The notes under the pieces: model-generated | The model's input: the letters and a program-made list of their open reading frames with translations, nothing else | What the model was told of the DNA's origin: nothing | The model's database searches: none | From: Dromiciops gliroides | Lineage: Eukaryota; Chordata; Mammalia; Microbiotheria; Microbiotheriidae | DNA: 64,000 bases | Assembly: GCF_019393635.1 (NCBI RefSeq) | Contig: NC_057863.1 | Location: 64,501 to 128,500, forward strand | Reading direction: 5' to 3' | Shown here: piece by piece, positions 1 through 10,664 of the stretch | Layout of the letters: each line of letters opens with the position of its first letter | Numbering within the stretch: the stretch's first letter is position 1 | Position numbers and translations under genes: made by a program

Positions 1-1195
1 AAGAATATTATAGCCAAATTCCAGAGATCCCAGGTCAAGGAGAAAATATTGCAAGCTGCCAAAAAGAAAGAATTCAAGTACTGTGGAGCCCCAGTCAGGA
101 TAGCACAAGATTTAGCAGCTTCTACATTAAAGGATCATAGGGCATGGAATATGATATTCCAAAGGGCAAAGGAACTGGGATTACAACCAAGAATTACCTA
201 CCCAGCAAAACTCAACATAATCTTTCAGGGGAGAAAATGGGACTTCAGTGAAAAAGAGGAGTTTCAGGCATTTATGGTGAAAAGACCTGAACTGAATAGA
301 AAATTTGACTTTCAAATATAAGACCCTAGAGAAGCATAAAAAGGTAAAGAGGAAAAACAAATCATGAGGGATATTAAAAAGGTTAAACTGTTTACATTCC
401 TATATGGGAAGATGATACTTCTAACTCATAAGAACTTTCTCATTATTAGGGCAGCTGAATGGAATATATTTAGATTGGGGGAGGGGAGTCAGAAGCAAAC
501 CCCTTTTGAAGAGGGATAGGGTGAAAGATAGATAATAGAGTAAATATCATGGGGAAGGGAATAGGATGGAGGCAAACAGTTAACAATAGTAATTGTGAAA
601 AAGAGAAAAGGGGGGAAAATTGTACAAAAAATATTTATAGCAACTCTTTGTGGTGGCTAAGAACTGGAAATCAAAGGAATGTCCATCAATTGGGAATGAC
701 TGAAGAAGCTGTGGTATATGATTGTAATGGAGTGTTATTGTTCTGTGAGAAGTGACAGGCAGGATGATTTCAGAGAAACTTGGAGAGACTCATTTGAACT
801 GATGTATAGTAAAGTGAGCAGAACTGGGAGGACACTGTGTACAGTGACAGCAGTATTGTTCTATGAGCAATTGTGAATGTCTTGACTAATCTCAGCAATG
901 CAATGATCCAAGACAATCCCAAGGGACTAATGAGGAAGCCTACTATCCTCTCCCAGAGAAATAACTGATAGTGACTGAACACAGACTTTAAAAAAAACAG
1001 CACTTGTAGGTTGTACATATATAACCTATGTCAGATTGGTTGCTGTCTTGTGGAGTGAGGAGGAAAGGGAGGGAGAGAGAAAAATTTTGGGACTCTAAAT
1101 CTTATGAAAATGAATGTTGAAAACTACCTTTATATGTAACTGGAAAAAATAAAATAAATGGAAATAAACAATAAATCAATTAATTAAATAAAAGA
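1..1195 (+). mobile_element. HAL1-like half-L1 retrotransposon (left end outside the window)
   Basis: Positions 49-321 encode a 90-aa piece that matches the C-terminal domain of L1 ORF1p (key motif PRITYPAKL followed by an FQGRKW stretch). After only about 340 bases the sequence passes straight to the end of L1 ORF2 (around 650-840, same wording as the ORF2 tail at 45.6 kb) and then to an L1-type 3' UTR ending in an A-rich tail near 1,140-1,200. ORF1 joined to the ORF2 tail with the endonuclease and reverse transcriptase missing is the known HAL1 architecture. An L1 with an internal deletion would look the same in one copy. The ORF2 tail is out of frame, so the element is dead. Confidence 0.75.
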
Positions 1196-1691
1196 AAGAA
1201 AGAAAGAAATGATGTATAAGTAAGTAATTGCCAGCTTTGTAGACAATCTCTAGGTCTATGGAAATGGCCTGGATTGCTGATGTTAGTTGGATGGACTGGA
1301 CTCACCTGGGCTGGGGGTCTGCTGCTCCCAGGAGCCATGCTCTCTCAATCCTGTGTAAGTAGCAAAGTAACCAAAGTGACTCCATTTTGTAAAGTTTCTC
1401 CATCTTCTCCCTAGTTCTTATCTGTTATGGTCCTAGCATACCCAGTTTTCTGAGGTAAATAAAAAGAACCTTCTCCTTGAGAAACTAAACCAAAGGACAG
1501 ACACACCTAACCAGTCTCCCCTACCCCTCCAGGAGATGGGATTGGGTGTGGCTCCTGCCTTTGTAGAATGAGGAGCAGACAGATAGCTTGAGAGATCCAG
1601 AGATGTTCCTCACCCAACTTCCCCCAGCCACCACCGATGGGGGATGGTCCTCCCCCAATAGGGGAACTTTCCACAGTCAGAAGATCACCTT

Positions 1692-1842
1692 GGGGCAGCT
1701 AGGTGGCACAGTGGATAGAGCACTGGCCCTGGAGTCAGGAGGACCTGAGTTCAAATCCGGCCTCCATTACTTGACACTTACTAGCTGTGTGACCCTGGTG
1801 CAAGTCACTCAATCCCAATTGCCTCACTAAAAAAAAAAAAAA
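1692..1842 (+). mobile_element. MAR1/WSINE-type SINE, full length
   Basis: Head GGGCAGCTAGGTGGC, body TCAGGAGGACCTGAGTTC, GTGTGACCCTG and an A-rich tail. It is inserted into the solo LTR at 1,423-2,287. Confidence 0.9.
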
Positions 1843-1890
1843 GAAGATGATGATGATGATCACCTCATCAGACCTCTATAAAAGTATTGG

Positions 1891-2034
1891 GGGGGGGGGG
1901 GGCGCTAGGTGGTGCAGTAGATAAAGCACAGGACCTGAATTCAAATCTGGCCTCAGACACTTGACATGTGCCAGCTGTGTGACCCTGGGCAAGTCACTTA
2001 ACCCCCATTGCCCCGCAAAAAAAAAAAAAAAAAG
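1891..2034 (+). mobile_element. MAR1/WSINE-type SINE with G-run head
   Basis: This is a second SINE in the same LTR. The head is preceded by an uninterrupted run of about 14 G, and the tail is poly(A). The G-run is probably slippage on the SINE's leading GGGG. Confidence 0.88.
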
Positions 2035-2373
2035 TATTTGCTGGTCTGTTGCTCGAGGAGATCGGTATCTCAGAGCCATGCCTCTGTGCTATGCCTTCTC
2101 CCTATGAGAAGAAGTCCAAGGATTTCTCTCTTGGTTTCCTTTCCCTAAACAAACCATTATTTTTTTAAATTGGATTTGTGTGCAAGAGGGTGTAATTCTT
2201 TAAAGAGGAATTCCTAAGAACCCCTATCCTGAACCCTTATCCCAAACCCCTACCTGATACCAAACCCCTACCTATTTCCTCATAACATGATCTACCTCAG
2301 GAACCTGCTTCCCCCACCCTTTATGGACCCATGAATGAAGCAAACATCCAAAACTCTCACTAACAGATGAAAT

Positions 2374-2950
2374 TGTTATGGGCCTAGGCCACCCCAGAAG
2401 TTTTCTGAGGTACATCAAAGAACCTTCTCATTGAGAAACTAAACCAAAGGACAGACACACCCAAAGAGATAAGTGGCACCAGAACTGAGCTAGTTCCAGG
2501 ACCACCACCCTTCATTCCAGTCTCCCCCACCCCTGGGGAGATAAGATTAGGCATGGCTGCTGCCTTTGTGGCAGGAGGAGGAGAAAGATGGCTTGAGAGA
2601 TATAGAGCCACCCCTCACCCAACTCCCCCAGCCACCACCAGTGGGGAATGGTCCTCCCTCAATAAGGAAACTTTCCACAATCAGATGATCACCCCCATCA
2701 ATCCTCTATAAAAGTATTTGCCTGTCTCCTGCTCAAGGAGATTGGTATCTCAGAGCCACGCTCTATGCCATGCCTTCTCCCCATGAGAAGAAGTCCAAGG
2801 ATTTCTCCCTTGGGTTCCTTTCCCCAGCCCCTAAATAAACTATTATCTTATTCTATTGTATTTGTGTGCAAGAGGGTGTAATTCTTTAAAGAGGAATTCC
2901 TAAGAACCCCAACCCCTATCCCAAGCCCCTACCCTATTTCCCCCATAACA
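2374..2950 (+). mobile_element. Solo LTR (TGTTATG family, copy 2)
   Basis: A 577-bp solo LTR with ends TGTTATG...CATAACA and a 4-bp target duplication AAAT on both sides (2,370-2,373 and 2,951-2,954). A TATA-like CTATAAAAGTATT lies near 2,705 and AATAAA near 2,833. It is the same family as the LTR 86 bp upstream. The 4-bp duplication fits an ERV1/gamma-like integrase. No internal genes are present. Confidence 0.85.
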
Positions 2951-3195
2951 AAATGTTTTAATTCTATGCCTTTCCAATAACCATGAGACAGTAGGGAACC
3001 ACCAGGAAAGTTCCTCCCCACTTCTTTAGCTCAGCACAGAAAAGCCCATCTCCCCCAACCCATAATCTTAATCCCATGCTGACTGCCCCTGGGCTCACAT
3101 TCTGGGGGATGGCTATTTGTTGTGCCTTATAATAAAACTTCTAATTCCCCTCACATTTTGGTGTCTGCACTTGAACTAGTAACTGCTTGGGGCAG

Positions 3196-4920
3196 TCTTA
3201 GGTCCTCTGCAGATTTAGTTGGGGAGGGAGAAGGAATCAGAGAGGAAGAGGTCTTTCCTCTCCTTTCCTAGGCAGGAGGCTGGCCTATGGGGATTTACAG
3301 AGGGTGAGGTCTCATAAGAACTAAAAAGGCCCAGACCCAGCCTACAGAGGAGATATTCTAGCCTACAGAAAAAAGGCAGGATCAGGGAGGGTCAGGCTTG
3401 CAAATGAAGATGGTCTGAAAAGGAAGACTACTTCCCTCTCTTATTCTTTCTCTCCCAATCCTACAGAGACTCAAGAAGCAGAATGGGTTCACCCCTAGAT
3501 AGGATGAGACTAGTCAGAGCCTCAATGACCCCTGAGTCACAGCTCTCCATCCAACTGGTATTCTGCCCTCCCAGCATCCCCTCTCTCCAACTAACACACA
3601 GGCATTATCTAGACAATAGAGGGCTTGATCTAGGAGGAAGGAAAGCTAAGGAAACTTAATAGGGAGGGTTCTGGAATAAATCTACCAGGGAATGACCAGA
3701 GGAAGTCTGAGACTAGGAGACAAAACCCACTCTGGGATTCAGCCCCTTGTAGGGCACCTGAGAGCTCTGAGAGAAGTGGGGGCAGGCAAACAGGAGGGCT
3801 GGGGCAGTGAAGCAGAGGTAAGGTCTGGGAGGTATAGCTCAGGGAGGTCAGGGACACTGGAATGACAGAATGGCTCCAGGTGGACAGCTGAGCCTGGAAA
3901 AGCGAGATGACTCTGTCCTGAGGTGTAAATAGGAGCCAGTGAGGGCTCCTGGGAGCCTCTGGTAGTCCTCAGAATCCCTCAAGGGAGCCAAAGGCCTGGG
4001 ATCTGAGAGGGAACCAGCCAAAGAGCCACGGATTCGGATAAAGGGAGCCAAGAAAGCCTTGGTTCCTGCATCCAAGGCGGGGTCTGGGGACAGGAAGGCG
4101 GGACTTCTGGATCCTGACAGGGGGCCGGGTCTGAAGGCAGAACAACTGAATCTGTAACCAAGAGGTGGGGGCAGGGAGAAAGGACACCCGAGTCCTGCTG
4201 GGAAGGCTTGAAGCCGGATACCTGGATCCCTATGGGCAAAGTCTGAAGTTGGGGAACATGGGACCCCACGGTAAATCTCTTGAGGGTCAGCCAGGATATT
4301 TAGGAAATGATTGGGAGCCTGAAAAAGACATAGGGGAGCGGGTCCAGGAGCCAGGCCTGGGAGGGAGGCGCGCTGCTGGCCGACCTGGAGGAATAACAAG
4401 ACCCAATAGCAAGGACAGTCGTGGCTCAGACCTACCTGAAATCTGCAAACACAGCGCTAGCTTTTGGAAGGGAGAAGGATCGCAGTTCCAAGACTTCCGG
4501 CTTCCCATCAGCCCACTCTAGAAGACTCTTCCTAGTCCCAAGAGCACTGCCCTATCCAGCTCCGGAGACCCTCCTGGGGGTTGAGCCCTTTCCTCCAATC
4601 ACACCCAGGGCCAGGCTCAAGGACTCTGACTGTTTCTCCTTCCTAAGCCCTGCCCCCATCACTTAGAATGCCTTCACTGCAATGATCCCTTCTTCCGCCA
4701 TAAACTCCTCCCAGGACTCCAATCTCCACCCCCATGCTCAAACTCCACCTGGGGCACCGCCCACCAGGCTGGTCACCTCTGAGGGCTCCTCCTCTCCAGT
4801 ATGTACACCACTTCTCTCCCTCCCAGACTCCTTCAGAGCAGAAAGACCGCCAGGACACAACTGCAACTCCAGACTAACTGAAAGTTAATCTGGGCAAGTA
4901 AATCAGACCTTGATGCAAAA
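3196..4920. other. Gene-free, GC-richer stretch with no repeats recognised
   Basis: About 1.7 kb without SINE, L1 or LTR signatures, and with many short overlapping open frames that show no homology I know. It holds two CCAAT boxes (near 4,403 and 4,595), an ETS site and a strong minus-strand splice donor (see the 4,436-4,510 entry). I see no convincing coding exon. Confidence 0.5.
4436..4510 (-). promoter_or_regulatory. Possible minus-strand promoter and noncoding first exon
   Basis: On the minus strand an ETS/GABP-type CCGGAAGT (4,493-4,500) is followed about 60 bases later by a textbook splice donor CAG|GTAGGT (exon end at 4,436). CCAAT motifs lie on either side. This arrangement is common in TATA-less promoters of KRAB-ZNF and housekeeping genes. 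Any gene would run leftwards out of the window. The evidence is motifs only. Confidence 0.25.
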
Positions 4921-5129
4921 TACACTGACGGGCATAGGATTAGGAACTGTAAGAATAAGAAGAAAATGTATTTGGGTCAAAATTACTCTATTCTATCTTG
5001 AATGCAATCAGAAGTGATTTTTCTATGTAAAATAGTTCAGATATACAGTGAACTGAATTGATGTCATTTGGTGATTTTGTTTCATGTTTTAAATCTATAA
5101 CATTACTGTTATTATGCTTCTAACTTTTC

Positions 5130-6490
5130 TCCCATTGAAATATTTGTAAAACGATTGTATAAGAAACGTTGTACTATGATCTCTTTGGGATACAAACCTA
5201 GTAGTGGTATTATTAGTGGTATCAAAGAGTATAGTTCCAAATAACTCTCCAAAATGGTTGGATCAGTTCACAGCCCCACCAACAACGCAGAAGTGTTCCA
5301 ATTTTTGCACAGCTTCTTCAACATTTATTATTTTCCTTTTTTGTCATATTAGCCAATCTGATAGGCGTGAGGTGATACTCAGGATTGTTTTAATTTGCAT
5401 TTCTCTAATCAATAGTGATTTGGAGCATTTTTTCATATGGCAATAGCTTTAATTTCTTCATTTGAAAACTGCCTGTTCAAATCCTTTGACCATTTCTCAA
5501 TTGGGGAATGACTTGCATTTTTATAAATTTGATTTAGTTCCCTATATATTTTAGCCAGAAATACTGGCTGTAAAAATTGTTTCCCAGCTTTCTGCCTCCC
5601 TTCTAATTATGACTGCACTGCTTCTATTTGTACAAAAAAACTAATTAAAATGTAATGTAATCAGCCATCCATCTTGCATTTCATAATATTCTCTCTCTCT
5701 TGTTAGGACATAAACTGTTTTCCTCTCCATAGATCTGAGAGGTAAACTACTTCTTCCTCTCCTAATTTATCTATGGTATGACCCTTTATGTCTAAATCAT
5801 ATACCCACTTTGACCTTATTTTGGTATACAGTATATGATGTTGGTCAATGCTTAGTTTCCTCCAGTTTTCCTGGCAGTTTTTGTCAAATACTGAGTTCCT
5901 ATCCCAGAAGCTGGAGTCTTTGGGTTTATCAAAGTAGATTACTATAGTAATTTAATACTGTATCTTCTGTGCCTAACCTATTCCACTGATCCACCACTCT
6001 ATTTCTTAGCCAGTCCTAAATAGCTTTGATGAGTGCTGCTTTATAGTATAGCTTCAGATTTGGTATGGCTAGCCCACCTTCCTCTGCATTTTTTTTTCAT
6101 TAGTTTCCTTGATATTCTAGAATTTTGTTCTTCCAAATGAATTTTCTTATTATTTTTTCTAACTCTATAAAATACTTTTTAGGGCAGCTAGGTGGTGCAA
6201 TGGATAGAGCACCGGCCCTGGAGTCAGGAGTATCTGAGTTTAAATCCGGCCTCAGACACTTAAAACTTAACTAGCTGTGTGACCCTGGGCAAGTCACTTA
6301 ACCCCAATTGCCTCACTAAAAAAATAAATAAATAAAACAATAATTTTTAGGTAATTTGATTGGTATGGCACTGAACAAATGAATTTAGGTAGAATTGTCA
6401 TTTTTATTATATTAGCTCGGCCTATCCAAGAGCAATTGACAGTTTTCCAATTATATAGATCTGATTTTATTTGTGTGAAAAGTGTTTTGT
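5130..6490 (-). mobile_element. Old L1, antisense, ORF2 3' part
   Basis: Read on the minus strand, this matches L1 ORF2 C-terminal coding sequence (the antisense phrase CTCAATTGGGGAATGAC is L1's LPIEKWSKD region), decayed in all frames. It is interrupted by a SINE at 6,182-6,341. Its left part borders copy A of the segmental duplication. Confidence 0.8.
6182..6341 (+). mobile_element. MAR1/WSINE-type SINE
   Basis: Full SINE with head GGGCAGCTAGGTGG and a tail of AAAT repeats, inserted into the antisense L1. Confidence 0.9.
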
Positions 6491-6713
6491 AATTGTGTTC
6501 ATACCTCTCTTACTCACTTTTCTTTGTGGTAACTTCCTGTAATCAACTCAGATCTGTCCTATGATGAACATAGTATTGGATTTGGCCTTGACATCTGTTA
6601 CCAGCTATGTTAGATACTTTAATTTCTCATAATGGCATGGGGATAATTAGACACATGATGCAAAGAATGATGAAACCAGGATATGAATTCGTCAGTTAAT
6701 TTCAATTTTCTCA

Positions 6714-6850
6714 GGGGCAGCTAGGTGGCGCAGTGGATAAAGCTCCATCCCTGGAATCAGGAGGACCTCAATTCAAATCCAGCCTCAGACACTTGACACT
6801 AGCTGTGTGACCCTGGGCAAGTCAACCCTCATTGCCCCATTGGAAAAAAA
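6714..6850 (+). mobile_element. SINE inserted after the duplication (copy A only)
   Basis: Flanked by TTCAATTTTCTCA on the left and TCAATTGTCTCA on the right. Copy B (near 54,280) has the uninterrupted empty site. Confidence 0.9.
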
Positions 6851-7196
6851 ATCAATTGTCTCAGTCCTGTATTAAAGAGTATATCAGCATGACTTGTGGA
6901 CTTTTGCAAATGCCTTAAAAAGACATCCACTTTTGTTAGACGTTATTATAACTGAAGTTAATCTGGCAACTTTTATAGGATTATGATTTTGTATTAGAGT
7001 ACATTTTATAAATAGGAGTCTGAAATTCCTTAGTGGGAACCTCATCTTCAATCCAGGGTATTGAAATAATGTTAAGTGTAAAAATTTGGGTTCTAATTTT
7101 TATTTTTATTGTCATTTCATATGAAACAAATGGACAATACATAATTGTAAAATATTTACAGGATTCTGAATTTCTTTAGACATATGTTGTTTTGTT
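6851..7196. other. Duplicated intergenic sequence, no gene
   Basis: AT-rich sequence shared with copy B (54,290-54,960). No coding potential or recognised repeat. Confidence 0.6.
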
Positions 7197-7326
7197 TTGT
7201 TTTGGGGGGGTTTTTTTGGTGAGGCAATTGGGGTTAAGTGACTTGCCCAGGGTTACACAGCTAGTAAGTGTTAAGTGTCCTGAATCCAGGGCCGGTACTG
7301 TATCCACTGCACCACCTAGCTGCCCC
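7197..7326 (-). mobile_element. SINE, antisense, copy A only
   Basis: Reverse-complement SINE ending in CTAGCTGCCCC. It is flanked by TAGACAT-type target duplications and is absent from copy B near 54,950. Confidence 0.88.
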
Positions 7327-7721
7327 TAGACATGTTTTTAAGAATGCTCAATATGATGTGGTTATTGGCAAAGTTATTTAAAGTTGTGTTAAGATCAATT
7401 TTGTAGATTTTCCAGCTGAGGATGATAATCTGAAGAACCTGACAAAGACTTCTCTGAGACCATGCCTAGAATACAGGGCTCCATCAAGATGGCATCCCAA
7501 GAATCATCTGGAGGAGATGAAACTTCCAGAGACTTAAAGGGACATTTTCTCTTTTGTTTTCCTTTTTCCTATTGCATATACTATAAAGAGAACTGCCCCT
7601 TTAGTTTTGTCAATGTGTCACTCACTTTTCTTTTATTCTTCTTCATATTGTTAATCATCACAAGCCCCATAGTTAAGAACTCTTTGTGAAGTATTTGTAT
7701 TTGTATTAGCACACTGGGGAT

Positions 7722-8260
7722 TCTCACAGCCAGCCCAGAGACAATAGAAATCAGACTAACTCAGTAGAGACAACAGAAACCACACTCACCTGAAGGCCTT
7801 TGCCCTCAGAAGGTCTGTCTTCCAATAGACTCCAGGGTCAGCAAGGTACAGCTCATTTTAATATGGACCACTCTCAGGCCATGACAGCCAATAGAATTGA
7901 TTGATGCTAGCCAATTAGCTTTGAATAGTGTGTAAGAGCTACCCCTAGGGAAGAAGGAACTGGGGAGGACCACAGCAGGCATGCCTTCCCTCTCTCTTGG
8001 TCTTGGGACCAAAGTGAGGCACGAATTCTCTTCTTTCTCTCTCTAGGTAATGGAAAACTTCTGAACTCTACTTGGAGCCATGTGTGCTCTCTCTCAGACA
8101 ATATGGTGCTGGGCAGGGGGGGGGGGCAGTCGATTAGCTTGTGTTAAATTCAGCCAATGCTTTCCTAAAATTTTATATGTAGCAATATCTTAGAAGCCTC
8201 AGACAGATCCCAAGAATTTAGAATAGAAACAGGCTGGCCCCCAATATTTCAAATGACACA
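7722..8260 (+). mobile_element. Solo LTR shared by both duplicates (copy A)
   Basis: Aligns with 55,896-56,607 and with the LTR at 26,413-27,250 (shared phrases CAGACTAACTCAGTA, TTCATTTTAATATGGACCA and CTTGGAGCCATGTG, allowing mismatches). It was in place before the duplication. It is an ERV fossil without genes. Confidence 0.8.
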
Positions 8261-8315
8261 GTAGCTTTGTAATCCATTTCAAGGCATTTCCTCATTCATG
8301 TCAGTTATAAGATTC

Positions 8316-8699
8316 CTATTTCTTATGAACTCTCTGATGAGAAACAAGGGCTGACTTTACACTGAAGGCTTTACCACACTGATTATATTCAAAAGGATTC
8401 TCTCCAGTGTGGATTCTCCAATGATCAAGAAGATTGGACATATATCTGAATGTCTTTTCACATTGATTACATTCATAAGGTTTCTCTCCAGTTTGGATTC
8501 TCCAGTGTGCAGCAAGATGGGGCCTCTGTCTGAAAGTCTTTGAACCCAGATTACTTTCATGAGGTTTCTCCCTAGTGTGGCCTCTGCTCTCTCCTAGCAC
8601 AGTCAGAAGGATCATGATTCATGCATCTTTGCCAGTGAGTTTCTTCCACAGAAAGGCTTATCTCTGCAGGAGTCTCTGCTGTTTCAAGTCTGATCTCTC
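8316..8699 (-). pseudogene. Collapsed C2H2 zinc-finger exon (copy A paralogue of 56,704-58,322)
   Basis: On the minus strand a splice acceptor (TTTTAG, exon start at 8,699) and a linker like that of copy B are kept. The finger array is cut from 17 units to about three. One finger is intact (YECNQCEKTF...HWRIH). The one before it has lost its first two zinc ligands, and the last has lost one (FEYNQCGKAF). The reading frame of the linker meets a stop at the joint, because the deletion that fused linker and array changed the frame, so the fingers are no longer linked to the start of the exon. The best explanation is unequal recombination between near-identical 84-bp finger units. It is non-functional as a DNA-binding protein unless spliced unusually. 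Confidence 0.85.
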
Positions 8700-9030
8700 C
8701 TAAAAGAGGCAAGTAAACATACACAGTTGCTTATACACACATATATGATTATATCCCCTCCCCTCTACTGGCAGAATATAAAGTGATTTACATTCTGTTT
8801 CCCCAGGGCAAAGAGAAAAGGCAGGACTGGCATTCTCATCACATTCACAACTCAGGCCATGAGTTCAAAATGATTCAGTCTTGACTCAAATACCAGCAGC
8901 TGAAAGTAGAACTCAAACCTTGAGAATGGGCATGCTCTGTCCATAGTACTAGAAAAATTGTCTCCACTTTGAATCTTACCTCTTCACTTTCACTGTCTGA
9001 ACTTTCAATCTTCATAAACATTATGCCTTG
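8700..9030. other. Intron-like sequence upstream of the finger exon, no gene
   Basis: Matches copy B 58,323-58,436 plus 59,395-59,590. No KRAB exon is visible here. Confidence 0.6.
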
Positions 9031-9198
9031 GGGGCGGCTAGGTGGCACAGTGGATAAAGCACCAGCCCTGGAGTCAGGAGTACCTGAGTTCAAATCAGGC
9101 CTCAGACACTAAACACTTACTAGCTGTGTGACCCTGGGCAAGTCACTTAACCCCAATTGCCTCACTAAAAAACAAAACAAAACAAAACAACAGAAAAA
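9031..9198 (+). mobile_element. SINE with clear target duplication, copy A only
   Basis: Direct repeats ATAAACATTATGCCTT flank the element. Copy B at 59,590-59,610 has a single copy of this site. Confidence 0.93.
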
Positions 9199-9440
9199 AA
9201 TAAACATTATGCCTTTTGGTACACATATGGCAACAATTCCTATTATTTCACAATCTAACTTATCTGTAAGCATATTGTAATTTCTCTGGTGATCAATTTC
9301 AATCTTATTTTTTCAGCTGCAGTATCCAAAATCACATGATGAATTCCAGCATTGCTTTTTGCATTTACCTGAGGAATGAGAGATTATTTTCTGGCTCATT
9401 ACTTTTGGGGGGTTAGCCATTACTTATTATTCATTTTGTT

Positions 9441-9594
9441 TTTTGTTTTTTTGTTTTTGGTGAGACAATTGGGGTTAAATGACTTGCCCATGGTCACACA
9501 GCTAGTAAGTGTCAAGTGTCTGAGGCTGGATTTGAACTCAGGTCCTCCTGACTCCAGGGCCGGTGCTATATCAACTGCGCCACCTAGCTGCCCC
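9441..9594 (-). mobile_element. SINE, antisense, copy A only
   Basis: Flanked by TTACTTATTA repeats. The empty site is in copy B near 59,812. Confidence 0.9.
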
Positions 9595-9779
9595 CTACTT
9601 ATTACTTTTTAATAATTTATCTTTAAATGTCTCTGCTCACTAAAACGAAAATGAATTCCTTGTCATAAACACAACTGTCTGAAAATGTGTCTCATATGAA
9701 TTTGAATCCATCATCCTTTTCTAAGAAAGTGGACAGGAGTCCTCCTGCATCCCTTCTTCAACATTAGTAGTTCACAAAG

Positions 9780-10320
9780 CTCTTGGAGGTTCTACACAGG
9801 GGCCCAAAGGGCTGCGTCAAAATTTTGTTGCAAAGATATTTTCCCTCTGGGACGACAAACATGCACATGATAACCATAACAGGATTCTTTCTGCAGTGAT
9901 TCCAAACCATCATGATCAGGCATATAATGCATTTGGTGATCATGCAATGACTACATCATACTCTGACTGCTTCAGTGGTTATTCATGTGCAAATTGTCAC
10001 AGACATGCACAGACTCCCATTGGCTGTCTGTCAATACACCTCAGTAGTTCTCTCATTCTGGGGGTGCCTTGTACTTGCATCTCATAAAAGCTGTTACCAC
10101 CAGATTCAGATACTACATAAGTCTGCATACTTGCCCCAGGGATCGCAAGCTGAAAACCATGATTGCTAGGCATGCACAGTAGAAGCCATAATGAAACCAT
10201 CAAGGACCCCCACAACCTTTCTACAAAAACAGACCTTAAACTGCCACTCATTGCAATGCTGAGGCATTTTCTGATTTGACCCAATCTTCCACTTATGTTA
10301 CTGTTTTCCCAGTGGTAGAA
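9780..10320. other. Unassigned block conserved between the duplicates
   Basis: Aligns with 60,015-60,560. Short open frames on both strands differ between the copies, so coding is not supported. The wording is unlike L1, SINE, MIR or L2, and it may be an old transposon I do not recognise. Confidence 0.4.
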
Positions 10321-10611
10321 AACACAAACTGAGCCTGAAGCAATTCTATCCTTACAAAGCGGGTTCTAAAGATAAGTAATATGTGCAACTGACCTTCCAA
10401 TCCACTTATCATTTAATATTCTACTTTTCATGAGCCAACAGAAAAAGAAATCTTTTATTATATAGTAACCAGCAATTCATTTTATTGACTGGATAAGAAG
10501 CTAAAAACAAAACATGCATTTCCATCCCTCAGCAAGAGAGCTTGGCCAACTCTCCCACTTTCCACCCCATGTGTGTGTGAACCTTTTTACAGTATTCTAT
10601 TTAAAATATAC
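10321..10611. other. Duplicated intergenic sequence, no gene
   Basis: Matches 60,560-60,846. Nothing else is recognised. Confidence 0.55.
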
Positions 10612-10664
10612 CTAGTGGTCTAGTGCATAGAATGCTGGACCTTGAGTCAGAAAGACATGAGTTC
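10612..10664 (+). repeat. MIR-like SINE, 5' piece (split by the OSBPL9 retrocopy)
   Basis: GTGCATAGAATGCTGGACC...GAGTCAGAAAGAC is the MIR head. The rest of the same MIR resumes at 13,338. The unbroken version is at about 61,017-61,200 in copy B. Confidence 0.75.

Larger units (their letters stand above)
1423..2287 (+). mobile_element. Solo LTR (TGTTATG family, copy 1), endogenous retrovirus relic
   Basis: The ends are inverted repeats TGTTATG and CATAACA. The inside carries a TATA-like CTATAAAAGTATT and aligns by eye with the LTR at 2,374-2,950. It holds two SINE insertions, which account for its extra length. No clear target duplication is visible. It is a fossil with no retroviral genes attached. 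Confidence 0.7.
1368..3195 (+). mobile_element. Older LTR-like sequence, split by two younger solo LTRs
   Basis: Three pieces (about 1,368-1,422, 2,288-2,373 and 2,951-3,195) look like one older LTR. The first has the LTR-like phrase GTGACTCCATTTTG. The last has AATAAAA followed by a TTTTGGTGTCTGCAC stretch of R/U5 type. The pieces are separated exactly by the two TGTTATG...CATAACA LTRs. The family is not recognised and the outer borders are guesses. Confidence 0.35.

Noticed and set aside
3848-4521. Overlapping frames of up to 183 codons on both strands
   Set aside because: No homology, no splice context and high GC. They overlap one another, so at most one could be real and nothing favours any.
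8316-8699. Reading copy A's finger exon as a short functional three-finger protein
   Set aside because: The linker frame meets a stop before the fingers, one finger lacks two zinc ligands and another lacks one, so a working protein is unlikely.
9376-9612. Many frames containing QLGLSDLPRVTQLVSVKCLRL or GGAVDRALALESG-like wording throughout the window
   Set aside because: These are the two readings of the SINE body and recur at every SINE copy. They are not genes.
9896-10169. Short cysteine/histidine-containing frames, also at 60,128-60,400
   Set aside because: The C/H spacing is not a zinc-finger pattern, and the frames have different lengths in the two copies.
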